DNA of 6,492 nucleotides, from assembly GCA_905233795.1 (NCBI GenBank), contig CAJOFP010000062.1, positions 1-6,492 on the forward strand, given 5' to 3'. Within the stretch, counting starts at the first letter, position 1; the number at the start of each line of letters is the position of its first letter. Of the stretch, positions 1 to 6,352 are shown piece after piece. Position numbers and translations under genes: made by a program. Under the pieces are notes generated by a model. It did not search any database and had not been told where the DNA came from. It was given only the letters and a program-made list of their open reading frames with translations. The stretch is from an uncultured Oscillibacter sp. GTDB taxonomy: Bacteria; Bacillota; Clostridia; Oscillospirales; Oscillospiraceae.

Positions 1-1
1 A

Positions 2-928
2 CCGACGCCCGCGAAGCCGAACGAACCCGGCGTCACACATAAACCGGATGGTATGGAAAACGCGGACGCGTCCGGAACGGTAAACGCCCGGAAATCAAAC
101 GCCGGAAGCGGTGGCGATGAAAATAATAATCAGCTTGAAAATATCGGCTATGCCGGACCAAGTGATGAAAATCGTGATGATATTATATATGACTTGAACG
201 AATCGGCGCGGAAGTCCGAAGAAGATTTGGCGAAATTACTGGAACGCGTGACTGTCAGCGCGGAGACGATGGATTCCGTCTCATTCGGCGATATTGAATC
301 AAAAATGCGTTCGCAAAATTTCCAGATTCTCAGTTTTCAAGCGACGATTGATTATCTCAAAACAATGGATTATCAGAAACTCACGGATGATATGCGCAAG
401 CAGTTGAACGCGCTCGCGGAAGGACAGGCGGCCATGATGGATTTGAGCAAAATCACGGGTCAATCCGTCTCGGATTCGTATGCCTATAATCAATTAACAC
501 AGGGCTATAACGCTTTGCGTTCGCAATATGATAATTTAAAAGACGGCGATATGCAGCGCGATAACTTGACGACGATTCAACAATTACAGTCTTTACAGGA
601 TCAGATTGTCACGGGCGGACAGACGCTGTATATCACTCTTGTCGGTATGGAAACCCGCAAAGACGCGTTAAATCGTCAGATCGCCGCCATGAACCGCGTC
701 GTCGAGACGATGGAACTGCAATATCAGCAGGGAAGCGTTTCAGCTATACAGTTGCAGCAATACCGGGCGCAGCGTTCGAGTTTAATCAGCGGCGCCGAAA
801 CGCTGAATATGACAATTCGGACTATGAAAATGCAATTAGAAAACATGATGGGCGACTGTGACGGCGGAGCAGATTTCTTCCATGAATGTGGAACAGGATT
901 TGCAATCGGCCATGTCACGCGCTTATGA
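2..928 (+). CDS. TolC-like channel protein, N-terminal part (5' end outside window; ends at a frame break)
   Basis: The frame is open from base 2, so the true start and any signal peptide lie left of the window. The ATG at 53 has no good ribosome binding site and is probably internal. Numbering from that ATG, residues 1-60 are a polar Asn/Asp/Gly/Pro-rich linker. Residues about 77-100 (SVSFGDIESKMRSQN) resemble the start of the first TolC repeat. Residues 224-244 (YQQGSVSAIQLQQYRAQRSS) match the 'Y..G..s...L..aR..L' helix motif that closes each TolC repeat. The real protein appears to leave this frame after Gly267 (base 853). The remaining residues, rich in Cys, Gly and Phe, up to the stop at 926-928 do not look like the family, while the +1 frame continues with a good second repeat. 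No aromatic beta-strand segment is visible. Expected role: the distal helical channel of the efflux complex. The family assignment is fairly sure; export to an outer membrane is doubtful. Confidence 0.75.
   Translation, partial: PTPAKPNEPGVTHKPDGMENADASGTVNARKSNAGSGGDENNNQLENIGYAGPSDENRDDIIYDLNESARKSEEDLAKLLERVTVSAETMDSVSFGDIESKMRSQNFQILSFQATIDYLKTMDYQKLTDDMRKQLNALAEGQAAMMDLSKITGQSVSDSYAYNQLTQGYNALRSQYDNLKDGDMQRDNLTTIQQLQSLQDQIVTGGQTLYITLVGMETRKDALNRQIAAMNRVVETMELQYQQGSVSAIQLQQYRAQRSSLISGAETLNMTIRTMKMQLENMMGDCDGGADFFHECGTGFAIGHVTRL
848..858 (+). other. Frame break in the TolC-like gene
   Basis: Family-like protein sequence stops in the first frame at Gly267 (base 853) and resumes in the +1 frame at ACT 855-857. 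The +1 frame has a TGA at 846-848, so the junction must lie after 848. Dropping one base near 854 gives a smooth join, ..LENMMG-TVTAEQISSM.., where TolC proteins have a short linker between the two repeats. No slippery heptamer or prfB-like shift site is visible, so a mutation or base-call error is more likely than programmed frameshifting. Confidence 0.7.
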
Positions 929-1382
929 ACTGCGCGCCGCCGCGAAAACGCTGGAACAACAGGAGGAGACATTTGAGGACGCCGCCCGCGCCGTAAATTA
1001 TAGAGAAACGAAAGAAAGTTATAAACAGGCCGAAGCCGTTTGGAACGCCGCCAAAAATACTTATAACTCGACGCTGCGAAATTATGAACTGCGTTTCCGG
1101 ACTTTATATGAACAGGTTCATGATTATTATCAGGTCTGGGACGCGTCCCGCACGGCTCTGGCCGCGCAGGAATCAAGTTATCAGGCGGCGGAATTGCGTT
1201 ACAATCAGGGCAATCTCCCACAAAACGCGCTTTTGGACGCCCGCGACACGCTTGACACGGCGAAAGAAACGCTTGCCGGGAACGCGAATGATCTTTTCTC
1301 GGCCTATAATTCTTATCGCTGGGCGGTTCAGACAGGCGGGAATTTACCGTGCGTTTTGATTTTAAAAATTTTAAATTTATAA
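858..1382 (+). CDS. TolC-like channel protein, C-terminal part (second repeat, shifted frame)
   Basis: This frame completes the TolC-like protein. It is open from base 849, just after a TGA at 846-848, and GTG 858 is only a nominal start with no ribosome binding site. Numbering from that codon, residues 10-25 (NVEQDLQSAMSRAYEL) match the 'dl..al..A...n.el' opening of the second TolC repeat. Residues 113-132 (LRYNQGNLPQNALLDARDTL) match the repeat-closing motif, as in the first half. Opening to closing motif is only about 120 residues, shorter than in Gram-negative TolC proteins, and the stretch between is continuous, charged, predicted helix with no beta-hairpin. The last residues (from about 160) overlap the adaptor start and become hydrophobic (CVLILKILNL), an effect of reading the next gene's 5' end. 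The two parts together are most likely one gene disrupted by a one-base insertion, or by a sequencing or assembly error. Confidence 0.72.
   Translation: MTAEQISSMNVEQDLQSAMSRAYELRAAAKTLEQQEETFEDAARAVNYRETKESYKQAEAVWNAAKNTYNSTLRNYELRFRTLYEQVHDYYQVWDASRTALAAQESSYQAAELRYNQGNLPQNALLDARDTLDTAKETLAGNANDLFSAYNSYRWAVQTGGNLPCVLILKILNL
1334..1340 (+). promoter_or_regulatory. Ribosome binding site for the adaptor gene
   Basis: AGGCGGG differs by one base from the AGGAGGG ideal and ends 8 bases before GTG 1349. It lies inside the end of the TolC-like gene, which suggests translational coupling. It supports GTG 1349 over the internal ATG at 1406. Confidence 0.6.
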
Positions 1383-3118
1383 AACAGCGCGTCGGCGCGG
1401 GATTGATGGCTTGCGTGTTGTTACTGGTTCTGTCCGGGTGCGGCGGCGCGAATCGCAACGGCGCGAATAATAACGCGGACGACGATTTGAGCGACGCGCC
1501 GGACACGGGCGGCGTGGCGGTACGCGTCGCGTCGGTGGACGCGGAAAATATTTCAACTGACAATAAAGTCTCCGGGACGCTGGCCGCCGAAGATGAGGCT
1601 ACTATTATGGTCGCTGTTTCGGCGCGCTGTACAAATGTATATGTCAAAGCCGGCGAGACAGTCCGGCGCGGGCAGATATTATGCAAATTGGATTTGGGCA
1701 GTACGCTTTCCCAATACAGCGCGGCGCGTATCAGTTATGATTCGGCGCTGCAAAGCTATAACGATCAAGTCGCGCTTTTAGATTTGCAGGTCGCTATGGC
1801 TAAAGAAGATGTCGCGTCGGTGGATGGGCAGATTTCCGTCACGAAAGATCAGATTAAAATCGCCGAAAGTCAGGTCTCCGTTCTGGAACAGCAAATCTCC
1901 ATGGCGGAAAAACAAATCCCCGTCGCGCAAAAACAAGTTGATATGGCGGAAAAACAAATCCCGATTGCGCAAAAACAGGCGGAAATGGCGGAAAAACAAA
2001 TCCCCATGACGGAACAGCAAATCGCTTATTTAGAAAGCCAATTAGATGTATTAAATACGCAGATTAAGCAATCCGAAAAGGCCGTCAGCGATACGGAGGC
2101 GTTATTGGCAATCGGCGCGGCGTCCCAGTCGGATTTGGACAACGTCAAATTGGCGCTGGATAATTTGAAAGTCAATAAATTATCGTTGGAATATAATCTT
2201 GAACAGGTGAGATTATCTCTGGATAACGCGCAAATTACGTTAGATAACGCGTCACTTGCGCTTGACAGCGCGCAAATCGCGCTGGATAACGCCAAAACGA
2301 ATTTAGATAATTCCAAAATCAATCGGGACAACGCGAAATTGGGACTGGAACAGCAGAAAGCGGCGATTGAGTCCAGTAAATTTCAATTAACGCAACAGGA
2401 ATTATCGCGTGAAAAGGCGCAAATCGCGTTGCGCCAGCAGGAAAGCAATCGTAACGCGACGGTCGCCCAGCTGGATGTCGGCATTGAGAGCGCCCGTTCC
2501 AACGTACAGCAGTTAAGCAATGTTTTAGAAGACGTGGACGAAAACGGCAATGTCATCGCGCCGATCAGCGGCGTTTTGACGGCGTTCAACGCGTCTGAAA
2601 ATAATTATATCCCGACGACAATGGCGTTGGCCGTGATTGACGGCGAAGATGAGATGAAAATTACGGTTTCCGTATCTGAAGCGCTGGTGCCGAAATTAAA
2701 CGTCGGCGACATGACGGAAGTTTATATCAGCTCTGTCAACCGCGATTTTGAGGCGGAAATCCGGTCGATTGAACGCGCCGCGAATCAGCAGAGATTATAT
2801 ACAATCACTTTATCCGTCCCGCGTGACGTTACTGAAGGCTTAATGGCGGGCATGTCGGCGGATGTGACGTTCCACATGGACCGCGTGGATCACGCGATTG
2901 TCGTGCCGTCCGAGGCGATTTTGACGAACGGCGCGACGCAATATGTATTTATCGTGGAAGGCGGATTGGCGCGTTATGTCGAAGTCACGACGGGATTGAC
3001 CGGAACCGGCGTCACGGAAATTTTATCGGGATTGAACGGCGGCGAATGGCTGATTACCGTTGGGCAGTCTTATGTCCGGGACGGCGATCCGGTGCGCGTT
3101 GTCGGCGGGAATGTATAA
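1349..3118 (+). CDS. RND efflux periplasmic adaptor (membrane fusion protein), lipoprotein with a very long coiled-coil hairpin
   Basis: This 589-residue protein would link the RND pump to the TolC-like channel on the outer face of the membrane. GTG 1349 is preferred: it has a good ribosome binding site and gives a Lys/Arg-rich n-region before the hydrophobic stretch and lipobox LSGC, with Cys31 as the lipid-modified residue. Starting at Met20 would lose the positive charges. Domains in order: Asn/Asp-rich linker 32-55; first half of the lipoyl-like domain about 70-115 (VKAGETVRRGQIL); ascending helix about 117-253; tip about 248-265 (LLAIGAASQSDLD); descending helix about 260-395; second lipoyl half about 400-430 (VIAPISGVLTAF); beta-barrel about 435-510; membrane-proximal domain about 515-589 (IVVPSEAIL). 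AcrA-like adaptors are usually near 370-400 residues, and the excess here is all in the hairpin. Both arms carry heptad-based tandem repeats. The family is clear; the substrate is unknown. Confidence 0.93.
   Translation: MRFDFKNFKFIKQRVGAGLMACVLLLVLSGCGGANRNGANNNADDDLSDAPDTGGVAVRVASVDAENISTDNKVSGTLAAEDEATIMVAVSARCTNVYVKAGETVRRGQILCKLDLGSTLSQYSAARISYDSALQSYNDQVALLDLQVAMAKEDVASVDGQISVTKDQIKIAESQVSVLEQQISMAEKQIPVAQKQVDMAEKQIPIAQKQAEMAEKQIPMTEQQIAYLESQLDVLNTQIKQSEKAVSDTEALLAIGAASQSDLDNVKLALDNLKVNKLSLEYNLEQVRLSLDNAQITLDNASLALDSAQIALDNAKTNLDNSKINRDNAKLGLEQQKAAIESSKFQLTQQELSREKAQIALRQQESNRNATVAQLDVGIESARSNVQQLSNVLEDVDENGNVIAPISGVLTAFNASENNYIPTTMALAVIDGEDEMKITVSVSEALVPKLNVGDMTEVYISSVNRDFEAEIRSIERAANQQRLYTITLSVPRDVTEGLMAGMSADVTFHMDRVDHAIVVPSEAILTNGATQYVFIVEGGLARYVEVTTGLTGTGVTEILSGLNGGEWLITVGQSYVRDGDPVRVVGGNV
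1901..2026 (+). repeat. Three tandem 42-base repeats in the adaptor's ascending helix
   Basis: Units start at 1901, 1943 and 1985, each beginning ATGGCGGAAAAACAAATCCC. Each encodes 14 residues, two heptads (MAEKQIP plus a variable heptad such as VAQKQVD or IAQKQAE), covering residues 185-226. Copies 1 and 2 are nearly identical, while the second half of copy 3 has diverged. The repeats stay in frame and lengthen the coiled coil by whole heptads, pointing to recent growth by duplication. Confidence 0.9.
2219..2365 (+). repeat. Seven tandem 21-base (heptad) repeats in the adaptor's descending helix
   Basis: Units start at 2219, 2240, 2261, 2282, 2303, 2324 and 2345 and encode variants of LDNAQIT: LDNASLA, LDSAQIA, LDNAKTN, LDNSKIN, RDNAKLG, LEQQKAA (residues 291-339). 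The DNA is more diverged than in the 42-base repeats, suggesting an older expansion. The pattern is heptad-like, as expected for an antiparallel coiled-coil hairpin. Confidence 0.85.
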
Positions 3119-3120
3119 GT

Positions 3121-3125
3121 CAGGA
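3121..3125 (+). promoter_or_regulatory. Ribosome binding site for the RND pump gene
   Basis: CAGGA lies in the 16-base gap between the adaptor stop (3116-3118) and ATG 3135, with 9 bases of spacing. It supports that start and co-translation from the same message. Confidence 0.55.
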
Positions 3126-3134
3126 ATATAAATT

Positions 3135-6100
3135 ATGAGCATCGCTAAATTTTGTATCCGCCATAAAGTGACGACGATTCTGGCGGTTATCATGATCTTA
3201 ATTTTCGGCGCGGCATTCGCCACGCGCTTGCAAATGTCGTTGCTTCCCGATATGGAAGCGCCGATGGCCGTCGTCATGTGCTATTATACCGGCGCGAATC
3301 CGACGGATATTGAAGAGCTTGTCACGCGTCCGCTGGAAAGCGCGATTATGTCCGTATCGGGCGTAAAAGAAGTCTCTTCCACGTCGTCAGACGGTTCCAG
3401 CGTATTGCAAGTCACTTATGTGGACGGCACAAATCTGGACATCGCCGCGACAAAACTGCGTGAACAGTTCGACATGGTATCGCTCCCGGACGACGCCACG
3501 GATCCGATTATATTAAATATTAATATCAGCGATTTAATGCCCACGGCTGTGATCGCCTTGCAGGGCGATGATTTGAACCGCTTGCAGACGCTGGCGGAAG
3601 ATGTAATCACGCCCGCGCTGGAACGGATTGACGGAATCGCGTCCGTTACGATATACGGCGGCACGGAACAGGAAATCACGGTCAAATTAGACCCCGCCCG
3701 CGCACAGCGTTATAATCTGACAAATAATTATTTAACGCAATTTTTATCGGCTGAGAATTTATTATATCCCGGCGGGGAAGTGCACAACGGCTCCAAGACT
3801 TTGACGGTCTCCACAGACGCGAAATATACTTCCGTCGATGACGTGAGAAACACGCTGATTACGTTGCAGACCGGCGGGACGATTCGATTGGGCGAAGTGG
3901 CGGATATTGAGATAGAATATAAAGATCAGGATACTATAGCGAAAATGAGCGGCCATGAATGCGTGATGTTAATGGTCTCAAAACAATCCGGCGCGAATGA
4001 GGCCGGAGCCGCCGAGGCTGTCGAAAATCGTTTGATTGATCTCAAAGCCGAAAACCCGGACATGGAATATTATATCGCGTACAGCGCGGCGGATTATATC
4101 AATCAGGCCGTCAGTTCCGCCATACAAAATATTATATTGGGCGTCGCGCTGGCCGCTATCGTCGTATTTTTGTTTCTGCGCCGTTTCGGCCCGACGTTTA
4201 CCATCGCAATATCCATGCCCGTATGTATTCTGACAGTTTTCGTCTTAATGAACGTGTTTGATCTGACGCTGAACATGATGAGTTTAGGCGGAATCGCTAT
4301 GGGCGTCGGCATGATCGTCGATAACTCGATTGTCGTATTGGAAAATATTTATCGTTACGCTTCCGAAGGTAATGACAGAATGACTTCCTGCGTGGAGGGA
4401 ACCCGCGAAGTCACAACTTCAGTTATCGCGTCTACTCTTACTACAGTCGCCGTGTTTTTGCCGCTGGGTTTGACCGGCGGCACGGCGGGCATGATGTTTA
4501 AAGACTTCTGTCTGACTATCGCGTTTTTGATTTTATCTTCTTTGATTATCGCTTTGACATGGGTGCCGTTGTTATGCTATCTCATGCTGGACAACGCGAA
4601 AGCGCGACAACCAAAATTTGACGCGACGCGGCGTCCCGGTCTGTTCGGACGCTTGACGTTAAAAATTTATAACGGTTATGTCGGCCTGTTGGGATTTTTT
4701 GTCCGGCATTTGTTTATCGGCATGGCTGTCTGCGCCGCTATGGTCGTTATATTTATTATGGCGCTGTCTAATACAAATATGGTCTTAACGCCCGAAATGG
4801 ATCAGGGCGAAGTCAATATCAGCGTATCGCTCCCGATTGGCTCCAGTACGGACGAAACGATTGCGATTGCCGAACAGATTGTCGCAATCGTGGAACAGGA
4901 AGTCCCGGAGATTGAGAATTGCTATTACATGGTATCCGGCGGAAGCGGCATGTCGTCTATGATGTCATCTGGAGATATTACCGTGGGATTAAATTTAATC
5001 GACAAGGCGGAACGCCAACGAAGCGCGAAACAAATCGGCGATGATTTGAAAGACGCCACGCGAAATGTCGCCGGATGTGAAATCTCGATCTCGACATCTC
5101 AAATGAGTATGTCAAGCGGCAGTGAAATCCAGATTGATATTACAGGCGAAAATTATGAAACGCTGGCGTTATTGGCGGATGATTTAGTCCGGCAGGTCGG
5201 CGCGCTCCCGGACGCCTCGGACGTTACCAGCAGCGTATCGGAACGCGTTCCCCAAGTTGAAATTAAAATGAATCGGCAGACGGCGTCCCAATACGGTCTG
5301 ACGGCGGCGCAGGTCGGGGCGGCGGTTCGCGCCGAATTGACCGGCGTGACGGCGACAAAAGTCACGATTGACAACACGGAACTGGATGTCGTGATCAAAG
5401 GCGACGGCGCGGCGGCGCAAAGTCTGGACGCTTTGCGATCCATGCCGATTACAACCGCGCTGGGCGGGACTGTCACACTGTCCGCCGTGGCGAACGTGAA
5501 TATTATACAGGCGCCGCAAAGTATCGCCCGTGATAACCAGTCCCGGCAAGTCAGCGTGACAGGCAATACCAAAAGCGGCGATACCATGACTATGACGGCG
5601 CAAATACACGAGATTTTAGATTCTTATTCGTTCCCACAGGGTTACAGTGCGGAAACAGCCGGTTCTTACGAAGATATGATGGAAAATTTCGGCGATTTGG
5701 GGCTTGCCCTTTTAGTCGCGCTCGGTCTTGTCTATTTCGTACTGGCCGCGCAGTTTGAATCGTTTTTAATGCCCGTTATCGTCATGTTAATTCTGCCCGT
5801 GGCATTCTCCGGCGCTTTATTCGCGCTTCCCCTGACCGGAAAAGATATTTCCATGATCTCTATCGTATCTTTAATCATGCTCGCCGGAACCGTCGTCAAC
5901 AGTTCGATTATCTTAGTGGATTATATTAATATTCGCCGTTCCGAGGGCGAAAACCGGGAAGACGCGATTTTACACGCCTGTCCGCTCCGTGTGCGTCCCG
6001 TCCTCATGACGACGTTGACAACCGTGCTCGCTATGGTTCCTATGGCGATAGGCTGGGGCAATACAAACGAAATGATGAGCGATATGGGCGTTACCATGAT

Positions 6101-6251
6101 CAGCGGCATGGTTATTTCCACCATCGTGACGTTAATTTTCACGCCCGTTTTCTACTCCGTGATTGACAATATCCCGAATCTTTTCCGGCGTAAACGCAAA
6201 AATAAAAATCAATATCAATATCAAGAGCCGGAACTTTCCCCCGCGCCGTAA
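3135..6251 (+). CDS. RND-family efflux pump, permease subunit (AcrB/HAE type)
   Basis: This complete 1038-residue protein is close to AcrB's length (1049). It is an inner-membrane antiporter expected to act as a trimer, using proton flux to expel substrates through the adaptor and TolC-like partner. It has the duplicated RND layout: TM1 about 11-30, a large external domain 31-328, TM2-6 about 330-485, TM7 about 523-544, a second external domain 545-850, and TM8-12 about 853-1008. The TM4 motif is GVGMIVDNSIVVLENIYR with Asp396 at the AcrB Asp407 position and Asn397 at the Asp408 position. In TM10 (GTVVNSSIILVDYIN) Asn922 takes the place of AcrB Lys940. TM11 keeps RPVLMTTLTT. This version is common in RND pumps outside the Proteobacteria and argues against the heavy-metal (CusA) type. 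External loops at 599-614 and 655-662 are rich in Met, Ser and Gly. The C-terminus is a basic, Asn/Gln/Tyr-rich tail. Substrate is not predictable; drugs, lipids or peptides are all possible. Confidence 0.96.
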   Translation: MSIAKFCIRHKVTTILAVIMILIFGAAFATRLQMSLLPDMEAPMAVVMCYYTGANPTDIEELVTRPLESAIMSVSGVKEVSSTSSDGSSVLQVTYVDGTNLDIAATKLREQFDMVSLPDDATDPIILNINISDLMPTAVIALQGDDLNRLQTLAEDVITPALERIDGIASVTIYGGTEQEITVKLDPARAQRYNLTNNYLTQFLSAENLLYPGGEVHNGSKTLTVSTDAKYTSVDDVRNTLITLQTGGTIRLGEVADIEIEYKDQDTIAKMSGHECVMLMVSKQSGANEAGAAEAVENRLIDLKAENPDMEYYIAYSAADYINQAVSSAIQNIILGVALAAIVVFLFLRRFGPTFTIAISMPVCILTVFVLMNVFDLTLNMMSLGGIAMGVGMIVDNSIVVLENIYRYASEGNDRMTSCVEGTREVTTSVIASTLTTVAVFLPLGLTGGTAGMMFKDFCLTIAFLILSSLIIALTWVPLLCYLMLDNAKARQPKFDATRRPGLFGRLTLKIYNGYVGLLGFFVRHLFIGMAVCAAMVVIFIMALSNTNMVLTPEMDQGEVNISVSLPIGSSTDETIAIAEQIVAIVEQEVPEIENCYYMVSGGSGMSSMMSSGDITVGLNLIDKAERQRSAKQIGDDLKDATRNVAGCEISISTSQMSMSSGSEIQIDITGENYETLALLADDLVRQVGALPDASDVTSSVSERVPQVEIKMNRQTASQYGLTAAQVGAAVRAELTGVTATKVTIDNTELDVVIKGDGAAAQSLDALRSMPITTALGGTVTLSAVANVNIIQAPQSIARDNQSRQVSVTGNTKSGDTMTMTAQIHEILDSYSFPQGYSAETAGSYEDMMENFGDLGLALLVALGLVYFVLAAQFESFLMPVIVMLILPVAFSGALFALPLTGKDISMISIVSLIMLAGTVVNSSIILVDYINIRRSEGENREDAILHACPLRVRPVLMTTLTTVLAMVPMAIGWGNTNEMMSDMGVTMISGMVISTIVTLIFTPVFYSVIDNIPNLFRRKRKNKNQYQYQEPELSPAP

Positions 6252-6352
6252 AATCAAAAAATAATAAAAAAATAAAAAATAAAAAAATATACAGGAACGC
6301 GGCCCCCCAACATCGAAAGGAGTAAACTCCCAAGGGGCCGCGTTCCTGTTTT
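6252..6352 (+). terminator. Strong hairpin terminator after the operon, probably bidirectional
   Basis: Arms at 6291-6306 (ACAGGAACGCGGCCCC) and 6334-6349 pair perfectly over 16 bp. The 27-base loop holds a small nested hairpin (GGAGT/ACTCC, 6319-6330). A short T run, 6349-6352, follows on the plus strand. Directly 5' lies an almost pure A/T tract (6252-6290). Read on the minus strand this would be a long U-rich tail, so the element could also end a leftward transcript coming from beyond the right edge. Confidence 0.8.

Noticed and set aside
845..930. Programmed +1 frameshift near the stop at 926-928
   Set aside because: The sequence around 848-858 has no slippery motif. A shift at the stop would omit the well-conserved second-repeat opening (NVEQDLQSAMSRAYEL), which is coded upstream of that stop in the other frame.
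724..1686. Minus-strand open frame of 320 codons across the frame break and into the adaptor gene
   Set aside because: It lies opposite the channel and adaptor genes, whose plus-strand products match known families. Its product is Arg/Pro/Ser-rich with no recognisable motif, as expected of an antisense shadow in gcg/cgc-rich DNA.
1778..2020. Repetitive minus-strand frame (RHGDLFFRH-like units) and a Lys/Arg-rich plus-strand frame over the 42-base repeats
   Set aside because: Both are out-of-frame readings of the adaptor repeats, which alone explain their periodicity.
1901..2365. CRISPR-like or minisatellite array
   Set aside because: Units are directly adjacent with no spacers, multiples of 21 bases, and in frame with coiled-coil heptads of a coding gene.
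5153..5609. Two overlapping minus-strand open frames of about 140 codons inside the pump gene
   Set aside because: They are antisense to the conserved second external domain of the pump, overlap each other in different frames, and show no family features.
6139..6333. Minus-strand open frame of 64 codons over the terminator and pump 3' end
   Set aside because: It runs through the terminator hairpin and A/T tract; its hydrophobic Phe-rich stretch is just the complement of the A-rich DNA.
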